64,000 bases of DNA from NCBI GenBank assembly GCA_910587015.1, contig CAJUME010000012.1:62001-126000 (forward strand), in the 5' to 3' direction. Within the stretch, counting starts at the first letter, position 1. Each line of letters opens with the position of its first letter. A program made the position numbers and the translations under genes. The DNA is from an uncultured Christensenella sp. Lineage in GTDB: Bacteria > Bacillota > Clostridia > Christensenellales > Borkfalkiaceae. The notes beneath the pieces were generated by a model. The model was not told where the DNA came from, ran no database searches, and saw only the letters and a program-made list of their open reading frames with translations. This document shows, in pieces, positions 1 through 12,000 of this stretch.

Positions 1-3000
1 CCAGCCTTCGATTGTAACCTCTCTCGGCGTTACCGTAAGCCTGCCGTTTTTGTATGTGATTTTGTAATTCTTATGCGCAGCATTGCCGCTGACCGTTACC
101 GCGCCGGCATATTCGCCGACCGCGTCGGTTACACTGTAGCCCGTCACGCCCATCGTGACCGCGCCAAGCACCGCCGTAGCCGTATCCGCGCCCGCAAGCC
201 CGTTAACCGTATAAGTAAGCGCGCCCGTATCCACGTTATCACCGTAGACTACGCTTGCCGCGTCTGCCGTAACCGTAAGCTCCGCCTGCTCTATGACAAG
301 CTCTGCCCACTGCGCCGCAACCGCGCTGCCGTTGTAGTTCGCGCCGAACGCGAACTCCGCCTTAACCTTGTAAACGCCCGCGTCTACCGCCGCATTGCCT
401 GCAACAGGGGTTACGCCGTCTGCCTCGTAATAGGTATAAGTAACTCCCGTTACGCCCGCCGCACTGCCGCTCGCAAGTATGCTCTGCACAGCGCCGTTAT
501 AGGTGACCGTCTTGCTTTCGCCATCGAACGTTACCCCCGACATATCAGGCGTTATTGCGCTTACAGTGAACGTTTTGGTTATGTCGCCCACGGCCTCATA
601 GTTCGCCGAAGACGTCAATATAAACCTGATTGTTACGCTGTACTCGCCCGCATCGCGCACGCCGCTCGTGCCGTAGCTTACGCCGTCCTTCTCATATGTG
701 CAGATTACGCCCGCTATGCCCGCGGGAAGTCCGGTTACCTCCAGACAGTGCTCACTGCCGTCATAATCCACGCTGAGTTCGCCGTAGTCCACGCCGCTTA
801 TATCTATTGTAGCCTTGCAGATTTTAAGCACGCCCGCGCTGAACGTCACCTTATAGTTACCGTCCGTGCAAACGCCCGTTATTGCATACCCGCCCACAGC
901 GCTGCCCGCGACCGCCGCCGTTTCCAGACGTACGGGATTGCCCGCCACAAAGTGCGCGCTGCCGGAAGCATAGCTCCAGAGCGATTGGTCAAGCACCGGC
1001 GAAGCGCCGTAAGGCACCGCCTGCGAGGGGCTGCCGATTTCCACATGTATTTCCAGAGGAAGGATTTCAAAAGGACAGAACCTCGATTCGCCGTCAAACA
1101 CTACCGTTGCAGTATACTTGCCGGCATTGACCGCCTCGTCCGCGTTGTACACGCTGACGCCCGTTACCTCGTGTCTGGTACCGTCCGCGTCAAAATAGTA
1201 AGCCTTGGGCGTCTGGCTCAGCCCGTTATAGTAAAGCGGGGTATTGTCCCATACTATACTGCCGGCCTTAGGCATTATTGTGAACTTCTGCGTTGCACTG
1301 CCGTCAGTCGGCAAAGCATAGTTGCCGTTATCCAGCACAGCCGTCGCTACATAGTTGAAGCCCTGCGCGTTCTTCGCGCCAGTTACCGTAAGCACGACCG
1401 TGTCGCCGTTGACAAGTCCGCCCGCTACCGCGTAAGGCGCATAATACTTGCCGTCGTTAGGGTACACGAACGTTCTGCCGCCAAGCGTTTCGTCATCGTA
1501 CCATGTAACCGTTATAGTTTTGGGATTGACGCGCAGTGTGCCCGTCTTGTAAATAATCTCATAGTTAGCCGAGCTGTAGCCCGAGGGGATTATCGTATAT
1601 TCCCCTACGTTGCCGCCGCGCGTATAGTCGCAAGCATACGCAAGTCCGCCCGTAAGCACGCCCGCAGTCTCAGCCGTGTCGCCGCCCATAAAGCCCGTAT
1701 ACGTCACGCCTGCATACGCCGCGCTCCCGCCGTACTCTATTACGCTGTCGGCCGCCTTGATTACAAGGCTCGCCTTCTTTACCGTTAAGGTTGCATAGCG
1801 GTCGGCTATAGGCTCGTGATTCTCATCGCCTGTAAACCGTACCGTTACCGTGTACACGCCCGCGTTCCTTGCGCCGTCCGTATACTTAAAGCCGCCCGTA
1901 ACATACTCGCATACCGCCGTCACACCCTCGGGAAGGCCGTTGACAGTTATTGTGTGCAGTCCGCCGTCATACGTTGCTTCAAGCCCCGCAAACGTCGTCT
2001 TGCTCATGTCGTATACCGCCTTGACCACGCGGAGCGTGCCGCACTCGCCGCTGTGTGCATCGGTCGTAGCATAGCTGCCGCTGAAGATAACCTCGTAATT
2101 GTCCGCGTTCGCGCTGACAAACGCGCCAGCTATCGCGTACTCGCCCACGCCCGATATCGTTTCAGTTGTGAATGTAAGCGTATAGCTCTCGCCCCCGACA
2201 AAGCTGCTGCCGTTTATAAATTTATAGCCGACTACGCCCATATCAGGCTTGACGCCGTACTCGCACTCCATATCGGCTATCTCTATATACACCCTTCTCG
2301 GCAATATAGTAAACCGCTGCTCCGTTGCGCCCGTAAGCGTATAATTTATTCCGTCAAGACTTACCCGCGCAATATACTCGCCCGCGTTTATACTGTCGCC
2401 CTCGACAGTAACCGTTTCAAACTCGTAACGCGCGCCGTTGTCGTCATAGTACCAGACCATCGGCTTCTGAACCGCGCCGTTGTAATACAGCGGAGTATCG
2501 TCCCAGATGATTGTGCCGTTAAGCGGCTTGGGAAGTATGTCGTAGCTGACCTTAAGCCCCGATGAGGGCAGCTTGTAGTTGCCCGCAGCAGAGCCCGTAA
2601 GCCCGACTATCTCTGCCTCATACCCGTAGCCGGCATCAATCGCGCCGCCGCTGACAGTAAATTCAAGACCCGCTACCGCGCTCGCCGCATACGGACGGCG
2701 CATTACGCCCGCGGCATACTCGTACACGAACCGTCCGTCCGCGCCAAGCTGCTCTCCGCCGAGCCCGTCATACCAGACTACATCGTTTTCCGTCAGCGTT
2801 TTAGGACTGACAATAAGCTTGCCCGTCTTGTAAGTAACGCTGTAATTGTCCGTCTGCGCCGCGCCCGTTACGGTTACCGTATACTCGCCGACGTTGTCGC
2901 CCGCGCTGTAATCATAGCTGTATGCCACCGCGCCGAGCACTGCGTCCGCATCGTCCGCCAATGCAAGCCCCGTTACCGTATATCCGTAGCCGTCCGCGCG

Positions 3001-6000
3001 CGCTTCCGCGCCGTACTCTACAGCGCCGTTTTTAGCCGTTATCGTAAGTATTGCTTTGGTTATAGTCAGCTTCGCTTGCTTATCCGCTATCGCCGTATAC
3101 CCCTCGGCAGTTTCAAAACGAGCCGTTACCGTATACTCGCCCGCATTGACTGCGCCTTTGTCGGATACCTTTACTCCGTCAAGCACGTACTCATAGCTAA
3201 CGCCGACAATGCCAGACGCGTCCCCGCCGACATACAGCGAATGCTCCGAGCCGTCATACACCACGGTATCGTCCACAAACGTTACGCCCGTATTCGTTTT
3301 GGCGGTTATCGTAAGCGTTGCGGTATAGCTGCCCGCTACCGCGTTATGGTTGCCGTCAACCGTGAACAACGCCTCCACGGTATACTCCCCAACGCCGATT
3401 ACTTCGCTTTCCGCTATCTCCGCGCCGTCCTTATAGTACTTATAGGTTACCCGCGTTACCCCCGGTATATCCTCCGTTTCCAGCCTCAGCGCGTGCGCTC
3501 TGCCGTCGTATTCCACGCTCTGCGCCACGCCGCCCGCAAAACCGATATCCGCTTCGTCAATATCTGCCCTGACAACGCCGATACTGCCCGCAATAACCGT
3601 GATTATATAGTTATAGTTCGTGCCCTCGCCCGTGACCGCGTACTCACCGACGTTGCTTGTATCGCTTACGTCCGCGCCAAGCTTAACGGGTATACCGTCC
3701 GCGCCGATAAAGCCGTCCGCGCCGACAAGGGAATTTTTAAGGGTGTCAAGAAGGCCGTCTATCTTACCGCTGACGTCGCCGTAAACAAGCTCGCCCGTAC
3801 CGATTTCCACCGTTACGCGCTTAGGCGCTATCTTAAAGCCCTTACTCGTTTCGCCGCTTATGCCCGCGGGAACGTTGGTAAGGCGAACCGTATAATCACC
3901 CGCATCAACCGCCTCGGCTATGACCGCGCCGCTCGCGTCCAACAGCTCATACCCGCTGAGCTCGTGTCTGCCCGCATCGTCGTAATACCACGCCTGCGGG
4001 TACTGTCCATCGCCGTTGTACTCAAGCTCGCTGTTGTCCCACATGACTGCGTTCTTTTCTATAATACTGAACTTAACGCTTGCGTCCTCTGCCTTAACGG
4101 CGTAGTTGCCGCTGCTCACGCCCGTAATGCGCGCAGTATAGTTAAGTCCCGCTTCGCTCTTCATACCGCCATCGGTCTCCACCGTCAACGTTACGCGCTC
4201 GCCTCTCAGCGTGCCGCCCGCCACCGCATACGGCATGTGCTCGCGGCCGTCGTAGTCGTACGCAACCGCGGGGTCGTACACGACAGACGCGCTCGCGTCC
4301 GTGTACCATGTGACAGTTAGCTCCCTCGGCTTGACCGTAAGCGTGCCGGGTACATAGGAAATTTCATAATTATCCGAGCTGAGTCCCGTGACGGTAATTT
4401 TGTACCTGCCCGCCGCGCCGTATTGCTCGTAGTCCGTGCCGAGTACCGCCGCGCCGCTCAAAGACGCCTCTACTCCGTCAATGCTGTAGCTTACGCCGTT
4501 GGTCTGCGCCGCATCGCCGTAGACTATGCTATGGTCGTTAGCCTTGACCGTAAGCCCCGCCTTGCGGATACGCAGTGTTTTAACGAGCTCGGGCAGCTTA
4601 GCATAGCCGTCAAGCGTACAAGTAAATCTGATTATTACCTCATACTCGCCGGCATTGACCGCGCCCGCAAAGTTATCTCTGCCGAGCACGCCCAGACTCC
4701 AGCCGTTAAGCACGTACTCGTACTCCGCCGTCACGCCCGCGGGAAGACCCGTTACCGTTATAATGTGCGCCTGACCGTCATACGTTGCCTCAAGACCCGT
4801 ATAACGCACGCCGCTCATGTCGTACTCGCCCTCGGTGACCGTAAGCGTGCCGCGCTTGCCGTCAGCCCAGCTGCCCGTGAAATGCACTTCGTAATTCGCG
4901 GGGGTGTTGCAGGTGAACCTGCCCTCCACCGCGTATTTGCCGGCAACCGTTATTTTGCCGTCGACGACAAACGTAACCGCGTACTGCTCGCCCGCGACAA
5001 GCTCCGCACTGCCGTCCGCATACGCCCATGCAATCGCGCCGAGGTCTACTCCGCCGAGACGCTGCGTTGCGTCCGCTATCTCTATATACACCTCGCGCGC
5101 AAGAATTTTAAACGTCTTGCTCTGCTCGCCGGTAAGCTCAACCCCGCTGACCGCAACAACTGTCGCGGTATACTCGCCAACGCCCACAGCGTTGCGGTTG
5201 GTTGTTACCGTCAGTTCCTCGGGGGTGTTCGCATTCTCGTCCGCATAATAGTATGCCTTGGGCGCCTGCGCCGTGCCGTTATAGTACAGCGGCGTATTGT
5301 CCCAGACGATTTTACCGCTTCTCGGCGGCTTGGGAAGCACGTCGAACGTCGTTTTAAGGCCCGCTACGGGAAGCGCGTAATTGCTTGCAGGCGTTACACC
5401 GTCTGCAAGGTATATACCCGTTGCAACCGCTTCATGGTTCATGCCAACCGCGCCGGTTCCGCCCGAAACGCGGATAATAAGCGTTTCGCCGCGGACTGCG
5501 TTGGTCACGTCCGCATACGGCGTATACACAAGCCCGTCCTCGTACGTATAAGTAAGGTCCTGCGACTTGCGCTCGCTGCTCCTGTACCATGTGACTGCGA
5601 CCACCCTCGGTTTAACCGTAAGGGTGCCGTACACGTACGTTATTTCATAGTTGGCTGCGGTAAGACCGCTGACCTCTATAGCCTCCGCATACTCGCCTAC
5701 GGGCCCGTATATGCTGTACTTTCCGCTGTTTACGCGGATTACAGGCTTGCCAAAATCAAGCACGCTGTCGCCTGCCGCAACGCCCGCATAGCTGACCTCG
5801 TAATCGTGCGCCGATGGGTCATCGCCATACGTTATTACCGCAGCCTCCGCCGTTACCGTAAGAGGTGCTTTGGTTATTGTAAGCCTGCGGGTTTGCGCCG
5901 CTACGGGAGAATAGTTTTCACCGACCTCGAACCGCGCCACGACCGTATACTCGCCCGCATTGACTACGCCGCTTTCAGAAACCTTGACGCCGTTAAGAAG

Positions 6001-9000
6001 GTACTCATACGCGACCTTAGTAACGCCCGTTGCCGCTCCCGACACGTGCAGGCTGTGCACCGCGCCGTCATACACGACCGTAGCGTCCTCAAACACCACA
6101 TCGCCAACGTCCGCCGACTGCTTTGTTATTGTAAGCACGGCATCAAGGTGCCCGATTTCCAGACCGTTATAGGTAAGCTTATAGTTGTCCGCGTCTGTTG
6201 CATTCGCAAAGGCGAACGTCGCAGTTACGTTATACTCGCCAACGTCCGTTACGCCCGCCGCGCCGTAGCTTTGGCCGCCGCGCTTATATTCATATGTAAC
6301 AGTTACGCCCGCGGGCAACGTGCCCGACAGTACAAGCGTATGCTTCGCGCCGTTGTATGCCGCGCTGCCGGAATTAAACGATATATTATACTCGCCGCCG
6401 TCAAGCGCAAGCTCCGCTCTGTTTATTACAAGCGTTGCGCTGAGGTCGGCTATTACGTTATAGTTTCCGCCGACGGTGAACCGCGCTACGACCGTATGCG
6501 TGCCAGCATTGACTACGCCGCTACCCGCCGCGCCGTTATAGAAATATGTGACCGTTACGCCCTCCGGCTGCTTGCCAAGGGCCGCGCCGTCAAGGAGCGC
6601 GCCGCTCCAGTCGACGGCAAGGCTGTATTCCGTGCCGTTATAGGTATGCGCACCGCCCGTAAGCGTGACGCCCGTTATGGTTGCGGGAAGTATTTTAAGC
6701 GTAAACTCGCGCGTGTCGCCGGGCTGAACGTCCGACCAGCTGTAGTTGGGCGACAGCTTGACTGTAACCTTATACTCGCCCGCATTGACGGGCTTGCCGC
6801 CGGTAAGCGCCGCGCCGTTTATGCCGACATAGCTCAGCGTGTAATTTGCCGCGCCCGACTCGTTTTTCTCGGGTATCGCGCTCCAGCTCTGGTCATCGAG
6901 GTTGAGCTGTTCGACTACGGGCTGCTTTGCCGCGCCGTCATACGTTACCGTCAGTCGGTCCGCGTCCACTCTCGCGGTTATGCCCTCCGTGGTTATGTTG
7001 AACAACGCCTCAATCACTGAAGGAAGCTTATAGTCCGAAGGGATACTGCTGTTATCAACAGATATTTCTACCGTGTACGGGCCCGGCGCTATCGCGCTGT
7101 CCGCGCCCTTAAGCCGCGTTACAAGCGTTACCGTATCGCCCGCCACAAGGTTGCTTACGCTCGCCGTAGGCTTATAGTCCGTGCCATCGTACACGTGCGT
7201 AAGGCCGTGCCACTCGATTGCTATCTCCCTTTGCAGGATTGTTACGCCTGTAACCGTGACAGCAACTCCGCCCTCGGGAAGGCTGTAATCGCCCGCCGCA
7301 GCGCCGCCGAGCGCCGTTACCGTTACAACGACATTAACCGAGCCCGCATGCTTGTCGGAGAATACGCCTTCCGCGGTCTGCACCGTAAGGCTTGCGCCGT
7401 CCGCATTGCCGTCAAGCACCGCCGTACTGTAATCTATGCCAGCCGAAGTGCCGTCGGACTGCACCGCATCGGTATACGATGTTGTTCCGTCATACACCTT
7501 GTCGTCTGCGGTTATGCCGCTTATGGCGGTTATCTGCTTGGGCTCTATCACAAACGTCTGCGTTATGCTGCCGCTGTAATTGCCCTTGCCCGTTATAGTT
7601 ATCGTTGCCGTGCCCGCGTGCACGTTTTCAGTATAAGTATACCCGCAGTCACTGCCCGCGCCCAGCGTCACCGCCGCCGCGTGCGTGACCGTGACAACAG
7701 GCTCGGGGGTATGCGCCGAACCCGTGTATATAACGTTGTCAACGCCCGCTACGCTCGCCGTACTGTTCTCGCCGTCAAGCGCATAGGGTGTAATCTTGTA
7801 TTCCACCTCGCGTGTGCCCGTATAGTTGCCCGCGCCCGTGATTACGACAGTTATCGTCCCGACATTAGTAAAGTCAGCGGCTTCCGCGCCGTCAGGCGTC
7901 TGATAGCTGACCGTATAGTCCGTGCCCGCTGTAAGCAGGGCATTGCCCACTACGGTATCCGTCAGCTCGGGACTTTCCTTTTGCCCGCTATGGTTGTAGA
8001 CCGTGTCCGCTATGCCGCCGACAGTTATTGTGCCGAGGCTTATGGCGCGGGGGTCGATACTGTAAAGCACCTGGAAGCTACCCGTATAGTTATTTGCACC
8101 GGTGACAGTAAGCACCGCCGTTTTCACGCCCGCCGCGATATTGTTATTGTAGCTGAAGCTGTAATCAGCCGTGGTTATGCCCGCGCCGCCGTCCTGCTCC
8201 GTTACGCTGTCCGTAAGCACAGGCTTAAACTCGTGCGCAGTGCCGTCGTATGTAAACTTAGGCACGCTGGTATAGCCGCCTATGCCCGCTACCGCGCCCG
8301 AGCCCGTGCCGAGGCTCCTCGGCGTTATGCTGACCGTGCGTCTGAACGTGAGGTCCTTATGGTTGTCTGCTGTGATTTTGATTTCATAGGTCGCTGAATC
8401 GCTGACGTTGCAAACCTCTGCGAGGTTAACGTCAGTAAGGCTTGTGAACTCAGTCCACGCGCCCTCGCCGATGCGCCAGTACCATCTGAGGTTATTGTCC
8501 GCCTCACCCGCCGTGCTGGCCTTCATACCCGTAAGTATCTTGTGCTTTTTGCCGTCATAGACCCCTGCATATGCCAGAGTTACAAGCGTGTCAAGCGTTA
8601 TGGTTGCAAGACCGATTGTGTATGCCGCGCTGACTGTTTTCTCGTCTGCCGCAGATGTGATTTTGTAGTTTGCCGCATAGTCGCTCTTGAGCTCGGCAGT
8701 GACAGTGTGCTCGCCCTTGTCCGTTGACCAGCCGCTATACGTGAACATCTCCGATACGTCCGTAGGGAGCCCTGCCGTTGCGGTGGTCGTGACCTTGTTC
8801 ACCTTGGGCTGACGCTCTGTGCCGTCATACACATATCCGTCTTCCGGTATATCCCACTCAACTCCGCTTATCTCCGCTTTGGCTATCGCCGTACCGGCAG
8901 TAAGGTCGCTAAGCGTTGTTGTACTGAGGGTGTAATTTGTGCCCCACGCGCCTTCCAAAGCTATAGAATTAACGCTATAGTTAGTTGTTCCCGCGTTGGC

Positions 9001-12000
9001 GCTGCTCCACACAAATGTGCCCGTGGCCGTGGGCTGCTCGCCGTTGACCGCGCCGCTCAGGCTAATCGCTCCGGCGCCGTCTGTCCCAGCGTTATACACC
9101 TTCGCGTTTATACTTGCTGTCGGCGTTAAGGTCACTTTGCCTATTTTTACGCCCGTATTGCTTTTGTTGCTGAGCGTTGTTGTGCTCAGCTTGTAATTTG
9201 CCGTCCAACTGCTGTCGAGAGTAATGTTGGATACGTTATATGTGCTGGTTTCTGCATTTGCATTGCTCCACGCAAACGTACCCGTTGCAGTCGGATGTTC
9301 GCCGTTGACTGCGCCAGTGAGATTTATTTTGCCGCTCGCAACAGTTCCTCCGTCATAAAGCTTGGAGTTTATAACCGAATCGGGCGTCAATGTAGCTTTA
9401 TCTATGCTGAAGGTCAGCTCGCGGCTACCCGTAAAGTTGCCTTTTCCCGTTATTGTCACCTTGCCGACGTTTGTACCCGCCGCAATATTGCTCGAATAAG
9501 CGCCGACAGTATAGTCGGTATCCTTTGCCAACGTCTTTTCCGAAGTCATTGCAGAGGTTTTCAGCTTAACCGTTGCAGACGGCGTCAACGCAACGCCCGT
9601 ATACGTCTGCCTACCAAAGCTATACGTCACCGCATTGTTGGATATATTAAGCGGATTGATAGTATACTTCATTGTGGTATTTGTACTTGTTACCGTAGTC
9701 GGCATCATAGATGAATCCGAAGTCTTTACAAGCACGAAATTCTTTCTGAAGCTTGACTTTAAGGTTGCCGTAACCGTATGCTCGCCCGCGTTGATTCCCA
9801 AATTGGTATAATCGAAGCCGTTTGTTTCCGTGGGCATGTTTATAGTAACGCTTGAAGGATAAATAACCTTAAGCGTCGGCCTTTGCGCAACTCCGTTGTA
9901 TGTAAATGTAGTATTAGTCCAGCCAACGGTAATTTCAGCACCGTTTATTTTAAACGGTGTAGTCACCTGATAACCGTATGTAATCGAGCTTCCGCTTCCG
10001 CTTACGCTTGTGCAATAGTTTGCCTGATAGTTTATATCTTCGTTATCTTCTCCGCTTCCGTTTTTAAGGGTAGCTTTTGCCGTATATGTGCCAGAATCGG
10101 TGTATTGGTCCACAATAAACCAATTTGCCCCGCAAGGCAACCCGTTTGCAGTGCTTGCAGACTGAATGACGGGTGACTGCTCGCCGCCCGTAAAGGCTTT
10201 ATTCAGCGTATCGGCCTGCCAGACAACAGAAATAAGCGACTTGGTCATATATCCTGTTACGGTAACCGCCGCAGTGGTATTATCCGACCATATATATCCC
10301 GATTTAAGCGTAAAAGTTACTCTATATGTTCCGACGCCCACGTCCGTTATCGAATATGTGCCGTTTTCGGGAGAAATTCCCGCAGTCACATTGGAAGTGG
10401 TCATTCCCGCAGGGTCATAGCCTATTATAATCATCTGCGAGGTGCCATCGTATACAACCGTTCTGCCAACGGGCTTAGGTACGGGAATTTTAGTATCCGT
10501 ACCGTTTGCAATCACAGCTTCCTTGCTCGTCCCAGAGCCGGCAGAAGTTATATTATAATATTTTCCGCTTGCATTTTTAGTATCGGAAAAGAAATGTGCT
10601 TTTTCGAAATTTGCAGCCTGATGTGTCGAAGAGCTACTGCCTAATCCCGTAGTAAACATATACGAGGTCGCGGAAGTCAGATTTTCGGCAGTAATACCAA
10701 CACTGCCGGTAAATATTCCCGCAATCGTAATTTTTTTATCCGTATCCAAATGCACGTTATTTCTGGTACCATTTGAAAGCGTATTACCCAAAATCTGCGC
10801 ATTTCCGCTTAAATTAATAATTCCGTAAGAGGCTACGCCCGCGCCGTGACTCTCTGCAGTATTGTTTGTAATAGTTCCGCCCGACATGGTAAAACGGCTT
10901 GTGCTGTTATATGTATGTACTCCACCGCCCCATCTATATGCATGATTGTCGCTAATCGTACCGCCCGACATCTGAAAATGACCGAGATAGGCACATACTG
11001 CACCGCCTTCCCCTGCCTGATTGTGGTGCATTTTACCACCCGTCATTCTTGCTGTTGTAGTATCGCGTACAAACAATGCCCCGGCATATGAAGCATTTGA
11101 CTCATTACTTACTATATTATAAGAGATTTCGCCACCGCTCATCAAAAATGTGCTTTGCCCATCAAGCCTTACGCCGCCGCCGGCAATACTTTCTTGACCG
11201 GCTTCATTGCAGGTAATATTACCTCCGGAAATAGTAAGCTTACTATTCTGCAAATATACACCGGGTCCTGCTGCAGAGTTACCTTTAACATACCCTCCTC
11301 TTATTTCTCCGCCGCCAACACTGTCGGTTATTTCCAGCTCGCTCCATCTTCCCCATATAACTCTGCCGTCATGAATACAGTTGTAATTAGGTTGCTTTAT
11401 TCTGTAATCATCCGCAGTACCAGTAACACTTTTCTTTATATTTCGGTTAAGCTTATTCCCTCTTAAATCAAGTACAATTTTTGCATCGTTGGGCACACAA
11501 AGCGCACCGCGATAAAACGGCGTAGACGAAAGATTGGCGTCCTCATCGGCAACATCAAATTCGCCGTTAAACGATGTATTTACAAGCACCTTATTTTCAT
11601 CATAAATATCTGTCGCTGTCCAGTCAGATGCAAGCAAAAAACCTACCGCGGTATTTATTACACTGGTTTTACTTAATTCAACAGCTCTTCTCCATGACTG
11701 CTCCAAACCATTGATAGTAAAATCTTGACCGGTCTGAACTGCTGTATTGTTTTTTATTGCTCCTCCTGTAATATTTAATGGAATGGCGCCGGAAGAAACC
11801 ATCAATCCTCCGCCATGAGTACCCGCTTTGTTTCCGGAAATTTCGCCGCCGCTCATTTCCATCCTCATTGTTGTCGCATCGCCCAAAGTGTCAGGGTCAA
11901 ACCATACGCCGCCACCTAATTGAAGTGCTTCATTGTTAATAATTTTAGCGGTACCGCTCATTTTAAATACAGCACTTGTTGAATACATACAAACGCCGCC

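Noticed and set aside
73..11466. Many long plus-strand reading frames opposite the adhesin, including frames of 571, 865 and 400 residues
   Set aside because: All share the codon register of the minus-strand adhesin and are Arg/Tyr/Cys-rich antisense translations of its repeats; they have no ribosome sites or recognisable domains.
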